Assembly: GCF_041146795.1 (NCBI RefSeq)
Contig: NC_135180.1
Coordinates: forward strand, 34,890,294 to 34,954,293
Length of the DNA stretch: 64,000 nt
Source: Maylandia zebra
Taxonomy: Eukaryota > Chordata > Actinopteri > Cichliformes > Cichlidae
Direction of reading: 5' to 3'
Shown: positions 39,161 through 50,598 of the stretch, piece by piece
Numbering within the stretch: the first letter of the stretch is position 1
How the letters are laid out: the number at the start of each line of letters is the position of its first letter
Translations under genes and position numbers: made by a program
The notes under the pieces: model-generated
What the model was told of the DNA's origin: nothing
Seen by the model: only the letters and a program-made list of their open reading frames with translations
Databases searched by the model: none

Positions 39161-41618
39161 CTAGTCACCATCACTTCTGAGTTTCTTTTTCTTTTTCTTC
39201 TTCTTTCCTGAGACCTCCACTTCTTCACCAAAGAATGTGTCCATGGGTTCACATTTCACAGGCACCTCTTCCACCTTGACTTTGACACTGGGCTCCAGTC
39301 CCTCCTCCACCTCCTCTCGCTCTCTGTCCTTCTTTTTCTTCTTCTTCTTCCTCTTCTCCACAGAATAATCACCCTCCTGGAAGGGGAGCTCCATCATTAC
39401 TTCTTCCCGAAATTCATCTACAGGTTCCTCTTTCACATTCACCACTTCCTCTAGTCGCTCTTTTTTTATCCGTTTTTCCTTCTTTTTCTTCTTCTTTTTC
39501 CTCCCTTCCTCTTCCTCCTCCTCATCTTCTTCTTCTTGACCTGCTTCTTCTATGAATCGCTTGACTACCAGAGGTCGGAGAGTTGTGGAAGAGGGCCCAA
39601 AGGCAACTCCATCCAACTCATTCTCTGCCACGCAGGTAAGAGTGGGGGTCTTGCTGCCAAAAGGCTGGAATCGCTGTTTGAGTCCAGGCGGTATGGAGGG
39701 GGCTGGAGCAGCGGGGATGACCTGAGGGGCCTGATTGTTGCTGCTGTCTCCGTAGGTCTCGCACACATTAAGCAAGCCTGAAAAAGCAGGACCAACAACC
39801 ATGCCATTTGACGGCTTCTTGTCACTGGTGAGCAGGCGGAGTTCTGAGGTACTGTGGTTGGATGCCAGGATGCTATAGATCTGCTGCCTGCTCCCAGTCT
39901 TGGCTCCAGCTTGAGCAGCAGTAGGAACCTTCAGGGTCTGGAGACCAGAGAGGGGCACCTTGATGCCACTGAAGCTGGATGGAATGAGAAAAGGTAAGTA
40001 TGCATCACTTAAAAGTACTCTGAAAAAAAGTTTAAACATACTGTTTCTGCTTACACCCTCATGCTGTTACTTTGTTACTTGATATTTAATGTAATTTTAG
40101 TACAAAAGCAACATAATTCTCACAATGGGATGTTGAATTCATTACCAGCAACCAACACCTTTACTCACCTTAGCGATACTTGTCATAATGGGTCAGTTAC
40201 CATTTGTAGATTTTAAAAAGATACTAACAGATTTTACAGTCATTTCAATGACCTGACGACTGCATGACTAGTTTTTAACAAATGCCACGGAGAGGTTGTT
40301 GCTGTTAAATGCAGTTAAACTCAAAGTTCCACTGTGGAAACTGTGCAACACGGCAACAAAAATGAGACTAGAGGTGTACTCCTTTTGGAAATTACCTAAG
40401 TAGATTTAATCTCAGCATTCACTGACCAAAGTGCTGCACACAGTATCTACAACTACACACACACAGGCAAATTATTACGGTAAAAAAACAAACAAAACAA
40501 AAAGTGAACACATATGATACAGAATTAAGAGGCGTTCAACAATAAGCAGACACACTAATCGCTCTTTTTTATGTCAAGTGGTAACTGATTCTACAACCGT
40601 AGAGGAGCATCTTTAAAGGTTCTGACACTTTTTGTTTAAGACATGATATTCAGACATATAAGAGAAGTTTGCCAATGGTTCAGAGAGACCTGGGAGCTGT
40701 AAACAAATAAGATTTGTAATCTTAAACTGAATTCCAGAATGAGATGGGGTGAGCAGTGACTCCATCGTTTCAATTTAACCAAAACCTCAGAGGATATCTG
40801 GGAGATTTCACTTCAGTAACCGGAGATATGCGAGGGCTGATGTCTGTGTGAATGTTTACTGATGATATCAGAGAGATCTTCAGCTTTTGGCTTCTTTATG
40901 AAAGTATTATTACTGTGGCATTTGCATCTGAAACTTGTTTGTGGTTTAAACTGTTTATATGATTGCGTGGAGAGGAAGGACAAAAAAACTAAAACAAATC
41001 AATGCCTGGAAATGAACAAATAAATGAATGAATGAATGAACCATTGCAAAAAAGAAAAAAGGCTAAAAAATTGTTATTATGTTAGAAAAAAAATGTTTGC
41101 TGTGTGGGATAAAGGTAAAGGCAGACTGTACCCACCATTTGGGATCAAAGCTGGCAGGAGCTTTAATGAGCCATAACTCATTCTTGTTCTTCTTGAGGTT
41201 TTGTGCGAGAGTGCTGCTGCAAGGCTCATGGCAGAAAGAGACAAAGTCAGGAGGACACTGGTACCTTGTAGTCTTATCTGTGGATTAAAAAACAAAACCA
41301 TCGAGTCAGAAGCACAGAAACTGGAACACGTTTTAGTGTGGATATTAACTTTCTTCTGTTGCTTTATCTAAACCACATATTTAATGTAAACACAATCGTT
41401 ACCGCTAGTCTGCTATACCGTTTGCCGTCCTCTGGCTACTTCTAAGCCTTAATGAATCTGCTCTAACGTAAGTAACTACTAGCATATCACCTCCATTATT
41501 ACACCAACTTCGTGCAACGTCTGCGTGTTAACTTACCGGATTCTGTCGGTTTGGGCGCCGATTCCACACCAGTGGTGTCCGCTTCATCTTCGCTCGATGA
41601 GGATATGTCTTTCGGCAT
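39161..41618 (-). CDS. polr1g: RNA polymerase I subunit RPA34/PAF49 (CD3EAP), 3 exons
   Basis: Pol I-specific subunit that pairs with PAF53 (POLR1E) in the A49/A34-like subcomplex and acts in the nucleolus in rRNA transcription. Exons on the minus strand are 41618-41537, 41277-41136 and 39974-39161, with GT donors and AG acceptors and intron phases 1 and 2. The joined frame is 345 residues ending in TAG. The middle exon encodes RYQCPPDFVSF and ELWLIKAPASFDPK, and the third opens with FSGIKVPLSG; these match the N-terminal A34 domain of vertebrate CD3EAP. The rest is an acidic and lysine-rich tail: an E-rich run near the middle, then three lysine tracts, the last at the C-terminus. Human CD3EAP is about 510 residues, so this tail is shorter. 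The 1.16 kb second intron (39975-41135) shows no other gene. The start is the first ATG after the divergent promoter. The C-terminal repeats are poorly conserved in length, but the domain match makes the call secure. Confidence 0.92.
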
Positions 41619-42125
41619 TTTTTTATTTTAAAATACGATCAAATTTCTGAAATTAAAAGTTTCTGTCTCCAATCGCATGGCTTGTGTGGGAGGCACACGT
41701 GTTGACAAAAACTGAACCGTGACCTTTAAGTATTTCACTTCCGTGCCAGTTCTCACTGTAGTTCCACGACGAGGCCCTCTATTGACTTCGGCGAGTAAGC
41801 AAACTCAAATACCCACAATTCACCTCACGTGGTTACGTAACGTTCCAGAGCCAGTCTGGGAAGCCGTTGACAGCGGGGAAGAGTAGGCCGAAGTCGGTAA
41901 ACACAACAAATATATCAAAATTAGTTGCAAACAACCAAAGTATTTGAGCTAATTTCATATATGTAGAATGCGTAACATTATTTTAAAGCTGTGTGAGGTC
42001 CGTTAGGGGACGAAGTCAGTAGCAAAGAGGGCGTGCACCTGTCCACGCTAAGTAGGTTAACGCAGCTAACCTGTGCTAGCACGTTAGGAGGTTCGCTGAA
42101 CACGCTCAGGTTAGCTCGGCCAGCC
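41619..42125. promoter_or_regulatory. Divergent promoter between polr1g and irf2bp1
   Basis: The 507 bases separate the two start codons of head-to-head genes. They contain two CACGTG E-boxes (41696-41701 and 41826-41831), a CCAAT box near 41669, a CTTCCG ETS-like site near 41740 and a palindromic TTACGTAA (41833-41840). No TATA box is evident. E-boxes are expected for MYC/USF-driven genes, and Pol I subunits are known MYC targets; shared use by irf2bp1 is an inference. Confidence 0.65.
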
Positions 42126-43696
42126 ATGTCGTCCCCTTCCTCCTCCAGGCGCCAGTGGTGCTACCTGTGCGACCTGCCAAAGATGCCATGGACCGTGGTG
42201 TGGGACTTCAGCGAGGTGGTCTGCCGTGGATGCGTGAACTACGAGGGAGCCAACCAGATTGAATTCCTGATCGCAAGCGCCCGCCAGTTGAAGCGAACTC
42301 ACGGCATGCAGGACGGTAACGTGAGGTCACCTGGTCCCTCTCCCAATAAACACGGCACATCAGCCCGGGGAGAGGTGGCGGCAGACGGAGGCAGGCCGCA
42401 CGGGGACCGTTTCGAGAGGGGAGGAAGAGGAGAAATTACCGCTTCAACTATTCGTGTACCGCCAAACGGGCTGCATCGTGACGGGCAGCCGCCTCAAGAA
42501 GTTAACCGTCAGAGCCCCAGTGGCAGCCGGAGATCCATGATTAGCGCAGCCATCCCTCCTAATCTAGTGACTCAGAGTATTGCAGGTATTCCCGGTATTC
42601 CCCCTGGGATACTTGCAGGGATGCCCGCGGGTCTGACGGCCCGGACAGCCCCTATGAGCAGCCCTATGATTTTCCCTGCCCCTGTGCTGGCAGAGATGAG
42701 CCGCAGACAGCTGGGAATAAGCATGGGGATCACCCCTTTTATCGCGCCAGAGCTGGAGCGAGAGCTGAGTTCCTCCCAGAACCAGCCCAAGACGCAGACC
42801 CACACAGTTGTGGCTGGCAGCAGTACCAGCAAGAGTACAAGCTTGGCTTCTTCATCGTTCTCCATGGCTGGAGGTGTAAGCCAGACTAGTCCTAAACCTG
42901 CATCATCTCCAGCCAGGCAGTCACGCCCCCTAACTGCAAGGTCAGGAGGAGAGCCCCTAGGATCCAGCACCTCAGCGGAGGCAGCTACCGCCGCTGCCGC
43001 GTTACCCCACAGTGGTGCCTCTGAGCTGGCATCTGCATCTGCCAATAACAGCCATTCGGCTGGAAACAGTCTGTCCTGCACCTTGTGTCATGAGAGACTG
43101 GAAGACACCCACTTTGTTCAATGTCCATCAGTGCCAGGCCACAGGTTTGTATGTTTGTCATTTATTTATTGTTATATAAATATCCTATAACATTGTTTGT
43201 TTTTAGCTTTTAGCCAGGTTAGGTATTTAAATATGTCTTGCATACAAAAGCACGTATTTGTTAAACTGGTTATAAATATATATCCTGCAGTTGTTAGCGT
43301 CCAAAATAATTATGTCCACTGTAATACTCTTCCTCCGCCAAATATAGGTTCTGCTTCCCGTGCACAAGAGGGTATATCCAGAGTAGGCATGGTGATGGGG
43401 AAGTGTACTGCCCCAGCGGAGAGCGCTGTCCATTGGATACCTCTCCCAACAGTCCCCCATGGGCCTTCATGCAGGGGGAGATAACCACCATTTTGGGAAA
43501 TGGTGCTGCCAGTTCAGGATCGAGCGGAGCAGGGTCTGCTTCAGCTCCTGCATCAGCTCCTACATCTGGAGCCAGTACTGGTCCTGGAGCTGCAGCTTCA
43601 TCAGGGCCTGGAAGTGGAACAGCAGCAGGAGCAGCTGGAGCCGGAGCAGGGAGTGGGAGTGGAGATGTCACTGTCAAGAAAGAGAGAGAGACGTGA
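42126..43696 (+). CDS. irf2bp1: Interferon regulatory factor 2-binding protein 1-like, 2 exons
   Basis: Nuclear transcriptional corepressor of the IRF2BP family. Exon 1 is 42126-43144 and exon 2 is 43348-43696, joined through a 203-bp intron with GT/AG ends in phase 2, giving 455 residues and a TGA stop. The N-terminus holds the family zinc finger (C12, C15, C33, C36 in [15 protein letters not shown] and [10 protein letters not shown]). The C-terminus holds the family RING finger, starting [17 protein letters not shown] in exon 1 and completed by [17 protein letters not shown] and PWAFMQGEI in exon 2. The intron cuts the RING. The frame is open upstream to about 42033 but with no ATG before 42126. 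The protein is shorter than human IRF2BP1 (about 584 residues): the central linker is reduced, and a Gly/Ala/Ser-rich stretch of about 50 residues sits between EITTIL and VKKERET. Assignment to IRF2BP1 rather than IRF2BP2 or IRF2BPL rests mainly on linkage to foxa3 and polr1g. Confidence 0.9.
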
Positions 43697-46431
43697 TGGT
43701 GGTTTCAGTGGCAGCATGGACCCAGCACAGCAACAGGCAGGTCTACAGGCATCTGACCTTTGTGAAGAAAATTTATAAAAAGCACTGATGTTTGGTGTTT
43801 TTGTTATTGATATAAAGTGGGACACAAAATGGGGTTAAAATACAACAAGAGATGCTCTCCTGTTGTATTCTACAAGTGTTTTAATAGTAATATCCATAAT
43901 CCCAACCATGGTATGATCGATATGCTTGCAGCTGATATTAACTATATTTTCACGTGTTTGTTTTCTGTCCCAGAATCGTATCCCAGATCAGAACAGACGT
44001 CTCCCCCGAACAGCTAAGAGTCCCAGAAGAGAAGCAATGCAACAACCTACAAATCTCAAAACATCCACTAAGCAAGTTAAACTGCTTGTCACATTGCAAT
44101 GAATTCAAAACTATTAGGCCTAATCAGAGATCTGATGATGGCAGCAAAGACTGCCTGCACACATCACTTGTTTTTTCTCTGAGCAACTGCTGATTTTTGC
44201 CACTGTATAGTGAGCTTGTGAAATTAAATTTCCCAATGCATTCTGTGCATTGCGCGCTCACTTGCAGCAATGCTGTAAAACAGTTTAATGCCATTTTAAA
44301 TTTTCAGTCCAGAAAACAGCAGAGATACTAATGGAATATCACCACCACAACCAGACATACAGCGTATACATATCCCTAATCATGCGATGGTGGAATCACA
44401 TATTCAGGAAGACTCACAAGCTGGACAGCGGCTACTGCTTAAGAGTTGGTAATTAGTTCTGTTACTTGAAACAAGCATCGCTTTCACGTTAGCAGATGGA
44501 TATAGATTATAGCATTCCTATCTGAACACATACAATGCAGCTTTGTCAGGTGCTTCCTGGATCTTCCCATTAAGCACAAGATATCCTTTAGTGTTGGTGC
44601 TTTGGCACTATAGCTGCGCTACATTGGCTGCTGAGGCGTAACAGCAACTTTTAACAGGAGTGCAAAGGCCTAGTGAGGATGTAGAGGTGATGATGGCACA
44701 TTTTACTGGCTTGACTGCCAAGAGACCCTGATTTGTACCCCATTCATAGCTGTGTGTTTTATTCTTTGTTTTTGGTTTTTTTTACCTCGGTTTATGCTCT
44801 CAGATCCACTCACTGGTTAGGTTTAGGCACTAAAGACTACTTGGTTAAGGTTAGTGAACCCTGCTCCTTGACAAATGATGCGTTGCAAGCGATTGATGGC
44901 TCATTTATACAATAACCCAGTGTGTCACAGCAAACATGCCAAAGGACGCTTTGAGCATAAATTAGTTACGGTTTAGCTACAATACGTGGTACTGATTGGC
45001 ACCTTGGAGATAAAGACAAATACTTTAGTCAAAGCAATTGACATCAGTTTAATTTGTGTCAGTGATGATTTGTTAGGAGACCTGATAGATGAGTGATTAG
45101 AGTTCTCAAACTCTTAGACAATAGCCGCTTCCCAGTGTTGTCAGCATACACTCAGCTTTGTGCAGGAAAAAGCACAAATATATATACTACATATACACAT
45201 ATATATATATATATATTTACATGTATGTCAAAGTATATCTAAACAGCAGCCACAGCTGTTCTTTTTATTGTTGAAAAGTTGAGTTAATTGTCTTGGGAAA
45301 AAATGCCATATTATTTACCAATGCTTCATCAAATGAAATATTTTCTGCTTCTACAAGTTAAATTTACAGCTTATAACTGACATGACACTGACAGTGATGA
45401 TGTAATGTACCTTCAGCAGATTTTTTTTTTTTAATTGCTTCATGACTGAGTCTGTGTCCTGATGCACAGATTTTTCTTTCTTTCTTTTTTCTTTTAAATC
45501 TCCAGTAAAACATCTAAACAAACCTGCGTTAGATGTGGACAGAATGCCAGTAGAGACATTTCTGTGCGCTTGTGCATTTGTTGTTTTTGTTTTGGGGTTT
45601 TTTGTCAGCTTAAATTGAAGCTGACTTTAACTCAGAGAAAGGAGAATATTTTGCTGTGTAGACACAACCAGTTAACCTGTCAGCGCGTCAACCAGCAGCA
45701 GAAACTCAGTGTTTGACTGTATTTAAATGTTGCTTTCATACAAGATCCAGCCCAGCCTACATTTTACCCCGAATGTATATAAAAAAAAATCTATTGACAG
45801 GCCTATGATTATATTTTATACTAGAATGTTAAATGTTATATACTGTAAAGAACTGTAATAGTACACACGTGCAATCCTTAGACATAGTACATGCAAGAGT
45901 TTGACATATGGTATTAAAAAAAATTGCGCATCATTTCTTAAACTTTTTTTTTTAAGTGAGAATCCACTGAAAAGCAGAAATCTTTGTTTCTGATCAAGAG
46001 ATGTTTAATAAATCTGTGTGGTCTGGTTTCCAGTCATACTATTGAACATTGTATATTATTTCCCATTTGCCATATTTCAAAATGAATTTCATAAATACAT
46101 TAAAGTGCGCAGGGATTTCATGTTCCTAAATTGAACAACCAGACATTGTAATGATAATATATCAAAATGAGTTTGTTTTTTGGTGGATTCTCTTTATGTG
46201 CAGCGAGTACTTGACAGTACAGAAGCACAGACAAACCAAAGGTAATTTTATGCCCAAAATGATGTTTATAATTGTAAATGTTTTATGGAAGACATATATT
46301 TCATTATTTTTCAACCAGCTGGTTCTCTTCATTAGGCCGTTACAGTTAACAGGCCAATGTGTTCTACTGTACTTATAGGATATGTACAATCTATAGTCTG
46401 CAGCAGATCCTTACATAGCACTTATATATTT
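43697..46431 (+). other. irf2bp1 3' flank, probable 3' UTR, no other gene
   Basis: Non-coding, A/T-rich, with short (TA)n near 45189-45218. An AATAAA near 46009 could end the irf2bp1 transcript, but several weaker signals precede it. The short open frames here have no recognisable domains. Confidence 0.3.
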
Positions 46432-46818
46432 TAAAGGGGACCTATTATGCTAATTTCTAGTTCAGTATTTTTATGTTTTACTTTGCTAGAGTTGCTTTGC
46501 ATGATTCATAGTTCAAAATAATTCACATTTTTTCTCAGACTGGGCCTTGATGCAGCCCTCCAATTCTTTCTGTCTGAAATGAGCCATTTTATGGCCGTTC
46601 TCCCTTTAAGTCATCTTTCTTCTGATTGGCTGCCTATCGCAAACAGAAGAAGTGTCAGAAACTGAGTGTTTAGAGCCTGAATTATAAAGTGACCAGGATT
46701 ACATGTACATACACTAACCTCGTGTTTTGAAATTTTAGCCATGTTTCTTATATGCATCCACCTCAGTATATATTTGACAGAAATTCAGGAGGGAAAAAAG
46801 CATAATAGGTCCGCTTTA
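46432..46818. mobile_element. Non-autonomous DNA transposon with AAAGGGGACCTATTATGC termini
   Basis: A 387-bp segment begins with TAAAGGGGACCTATTATGC and ends with the near inverted copy GCATAATAGGTCCGCTTTA (one mismatch). There is no coding capacity. Elements with these termini are widespread in teleost genomes. I cannot read a clean target-site duplication, so the superfamily is left open. Confidence 0.75.
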
Positions 46819-47999
46819 CAAAAAGATCCCACAGATCAGGCCTGTTGTAGAGAAACTATCTTTGAAGAAATGTAATAGTATAATATGCACTGATACGTCA
46901 TGCAATCCCTTGTTAAGTGCCTTTTAAAAATGTTTACCATCTGTTTTTGTGTCTGGGAACCTCAGGGGAAGTTAGGAGTGCAATGGCTTCTTTTATTGTC
47001 TTGTCAATGATTAACCTGAATCTGCTTCCCTTCGATCACCATCTGACCGCTTTTGCTTTTATCTGAAGCCTTCGTAAAGTTGACAGGCCCTTCGTGTTTT
47101 ATTTGAATCCTCCCACTACGTTGTTTTTCATTTATGTGACTTTTTTTTGTAGATCTGTCAGTTTTATTGCAGCTTCCTGTACAACATAAAACCAGGAATA
47201 AATGGGATGGAAACTTGTCCTTCTCTTTGTTGTTTATTTACAAGTTTTACTGAGTATCTTTACCTGTTTATTGAATTATTTCTGGGTAAAACTTCATATA
47301 ATGGAACTGCTCACCATCCTTCTGTTAGAATCGAAAGACTTAAGTGCTAGCTGTCTGAAATTGCTACAAGTCAAGGAATTTTCATATATTTATTGCTTGT
47401 GCAACCATGCATCCTTATTCTAATTATCTGGGCCCAGCACGCTGGAGTAGATCTCTGAGCAGTGATGCCCAGATCTTCTGCTTTCCAACCACTGCTTACA
47501 GCTTTTCCAGAGTGGACATTGGGGCATTCCCAAGCCAGCTTAGTTTGGGACTGCCAAAACTGGTTTCACTAGTGTCTAATGTCCATCATATGGTGTGTTT
47601 TGCCTTTTATCTGTTGGTATTTATCAGCTCTAATGCTGAAAATGTGTCATTTAACCTGCAAGACTTGCCTATAGACTTGGTTACAGCTAAACTTCACGTC
47701 TAATTCACCTTTAAAATCAAAGAGTGAGAATAAAGCGCCTCTGTGTTTTAATGTCACAGCAGTTCGAGTCTGTGAAATTTCTTATTATATCTGTGCTCCT
47801 TTATAATCCTAACAGAAGAAACTGCACAAAGCATAGCTGCGACTCGGTTTTAAGGGCCACATGATGGCGCTCCTGGTCTTAGCGTGCCTTACGGAGAAGA
47901 CGCTGTGTGGCAGCATGATCTTTTGTCAGGTCCATTAGGCCTACAGCCTGTGGAGTCGGTAATCCTTTAAAATCGAGAACTGTCGCACTTTGACCTCTT
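46819..47999. other. Intergenic, no feature seen
   Basis: A/T-rich sequence between the transposon and the foxa3 upstream flank. Open frames at 47202-47423 and 47407-47703 show no domain and are not called. Confidence 0.4.
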
Positions 48000-50191
48000 A
48001 CTGCCTAAAAACCTTCTGTTTTCACCAAAGATGCCACAGCTTCAGGTGCCTGCCCTTTGTCAGTAGCTGTAGTAGTAAATAAACTTGTGCACTCCTGATT
48101 AATTTTCACTATTTTGATTGTGATGAAGAAAAGGGCGGGCAGTGGCCCTGTAAATGTCCCTCCCCATCGTCCTCCAGTTGCGCGGATCTGCTGTTTTCTC
48201 CATTAGTGTCAGCTCGTTACAGCTATTGTTAAACCAGTTATGGAGGTGTTAATGGCCGGTGGAAGATCCATTGGATTGAAAAGCAGCCCGCAGAGTGAGA
48301 GAGGTGGCTTTGAAAAGTTCGATTAAAGGTGTTTATTAGACGCAGCAAAAAAAAAGTCTTGGAAAAAAAAACATACTGAACCCTTTTACGCAGCAGGTGT
48401 GTCGATATATATATTAAGTATCAACTATGATCAGTTAAACAGGTTGTGCTTGCAGGATTGTCTGTTTTTGTAGAATATTTGTTATTCTTAAGTTTAACAG
48501 GACAGAGAAGTTGTAAACACCACAAACCTCTCCAGAAAAAAAAACATGCAAACTTGATTAATATTTATGAACTCGAATTTCCATTTGAGACATTTGCGGG
48601 GCAGTAGGCAAATGATTAGCAGATGCGCTTTAGTCTGTCCCGTTTTATTGACTCATACTCGGATAACTGAAACCTTGTAGGGGAGAGGTTTGAGGCCTTA
48701 GGGTAAAGCAGTTTGGATCGTTTCCGCCCCTGAAGAAAACAGAAGACGTTGAAATTGTAAACGTGAGTAAAAATGGGATAAAATCAAGGCTCCATTATAA
48801 TAAAGAGTCGTTTCGTCCACTTCTCATTTAAATTCACCAGTACGTCAAATTAAAGTACATTTTAACCCGGAAGCTTTTTTTTCATGTGACCTCAGAGTTG
48901 ATTTACAAATATTTTATCCACGGAGAAAAATAAATCATCCAGGCTTGGTTACATCGTTACGACATTCAGGCGACATTCCACGTTTAATGGATGTGACAGC
49001 ACTTTGCAAGCAGGTGATAATCTGTGAGTCTTTGACAGGTCATATCATGGAAAGCGTCTGATTAACTATAAGCTGACCCGAGTCCCTCCCTCTCGTCTCT
49101 GTTTTCGTGAGGGCAGCGGGGCCTTTATGTGGACGCCACGGAGAAATTTAATGGCTGTAAACGTCATGTTTCCAAGAAATGTTCACGCCGCTGAATCCTT
49201 TACACTCTGCATAATATTGTTGCATCTGAGCACTAACAGGCCAGTTCCTTCCTGTGATTTCCACGGGATCTTATCGCCCAGTTTTAATCCCGTCGACCTC
49301 CCGCCTGCGCATCAATTACATCTCCATTGACTTGCCATTAAGCATAAGCATTGACATTCACAGGCCTCCGTCTGCAGCGAGGCCTGATGTGTATTCCACA
49401 ATACAGGAGTCCTGGCCCATGCATTAGGCCAGGACTAGGCTACATTATTTATTTCTTTGTAGCGACGGGCCTCCTCTGAGAAAAAAGAAGCTCTCCAACA
49501 AAGTTCCCAGGGCGAGGAGGTCTCTCACATTCAAACGACCCCAATATGCGTAAAATGCGCACATGAGCCATCGTTACCCAACAGTTGGATAAAGATCTGT
49601 CTGTTTATGCACGGGGATAAGCTTCTTAGTCAGCTGTGTTTACTTTTTTACTCCTTATGTTTTACTTGGTTTTCGTGACGAAGATTCAGAAGAAAACAGA
49701 GGCTGATGGTGGAAAATTGAGAAATTTGATGTTCTCTAATCTTCTGATAAGTCTCAGGTGATTCGTGCTATTATCAAAATATGTGAAGGTCAAAGTTGTC
49801 ACGATTAAATATTTTGTTATTCAAGCCAGAATTCTATTTTTCGAATTCTTTTAGAAAAATCGCGTTGCTAGCAAAACTGCAGAAACCAGACGCTGATTGT
49901 TAAAAGAACTGAAAAAATAATTTTGGATTTTAATGAAGCGCTTTTATGTAGATTTTTTTATTGCTCCAGTTTCGAAACGTGTTTGATATTTAACTTTTCG
50001 TCATGACCAACAAAACGTAACTCTTCTGAAATACTGAGAAACATCCCAAAAATGGGCACAGCTTTTGGACAGTAGTACGCTTGCTCGGCTGGTTTTCGCC
50101 AGCACAGCCGCGGGGCCGATATCCAGCACGCCAGGGGGCTACATCTGCCTTTTTTGCCGGGCCCTTCCTGCCCAATTCAAAAGTGAGGGCT
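48000..50191 (+). promoter_or_regulatory. Upstream flank of foxa3, candidate regulatory sequence
   Basis: No gene is visible. The stretch has a FOX consensus TGTTTAC at 49637-49643, an AGGTCAAAG nuclear-receptor/HNF4-like half-site at 49787-49795, and a 10-bp inverted repeat AGTCCTGGCC / GGCCAGGACT at 49408-49436. These fit endodermal regulation of foxa3, including autoregulation, but single motif matches of this length also occur by chance. Confidence 0.3.
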
Positions 50192-50598
50192 GGGCGGGGC
50201 CGAGCAGAGCCTTATAAGAGAAGGGCGCCCAGGTTCCTCTACTGTATTTCCAAGTTATATCTCCGTCTGTCGCGCGCTGCGTCCCGAGGGCCCGGTGACC
50301 AAAGAAAAAACGGGCCACGAGAAAGAAGCAGAAGTCTGTTGAGCATTAACAAATTTAAAGCTGCAAAACAATGGATTACTGACAACTAAGAAACGCTGAC
50401 CTACCTGTTCTCCGGAGCGGAATCGCATCACTTTTTCATTTTTACGCATTTTAGACTCCGTGCGACAAGGAGAACCCTTTCTGCTTGGATTTTCTTCCCG
50501 ATACGTGCCAACTTTTAGGAGGACTTTATATTTATTTTTGTTATTCTGAAAACTTCGGTCACAGATAAAATATTCTCTTCTGAAGACTTTTGTTTGGG
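50192..50598 (+). promoter_or_regulatory. foxa3: foxa3 core promoter and 5' UTR
   Basis: A GC box (GGGCGGGGC, 50192-50200) lies 11 bases before a TATA-like TTATAAG (50212-50218). Transcription would be expected to begin around 50240-50250, giving a 5' UTR of about 350 bases before the ATG at 50599. The start site is inferred from the TATA spacing only. Confidence 0.6.

Noticed and set aside
42033..42125. Upstream extension of the irf2bp1 frame
   Set aside because: It has no ATG, and the family N-terminus starts at 42126.
42564..43677. Minus-strand frames of 79-169 codons over irf2bp1
   Set aside because: Antisense shadows of a GC-rich coding exon.
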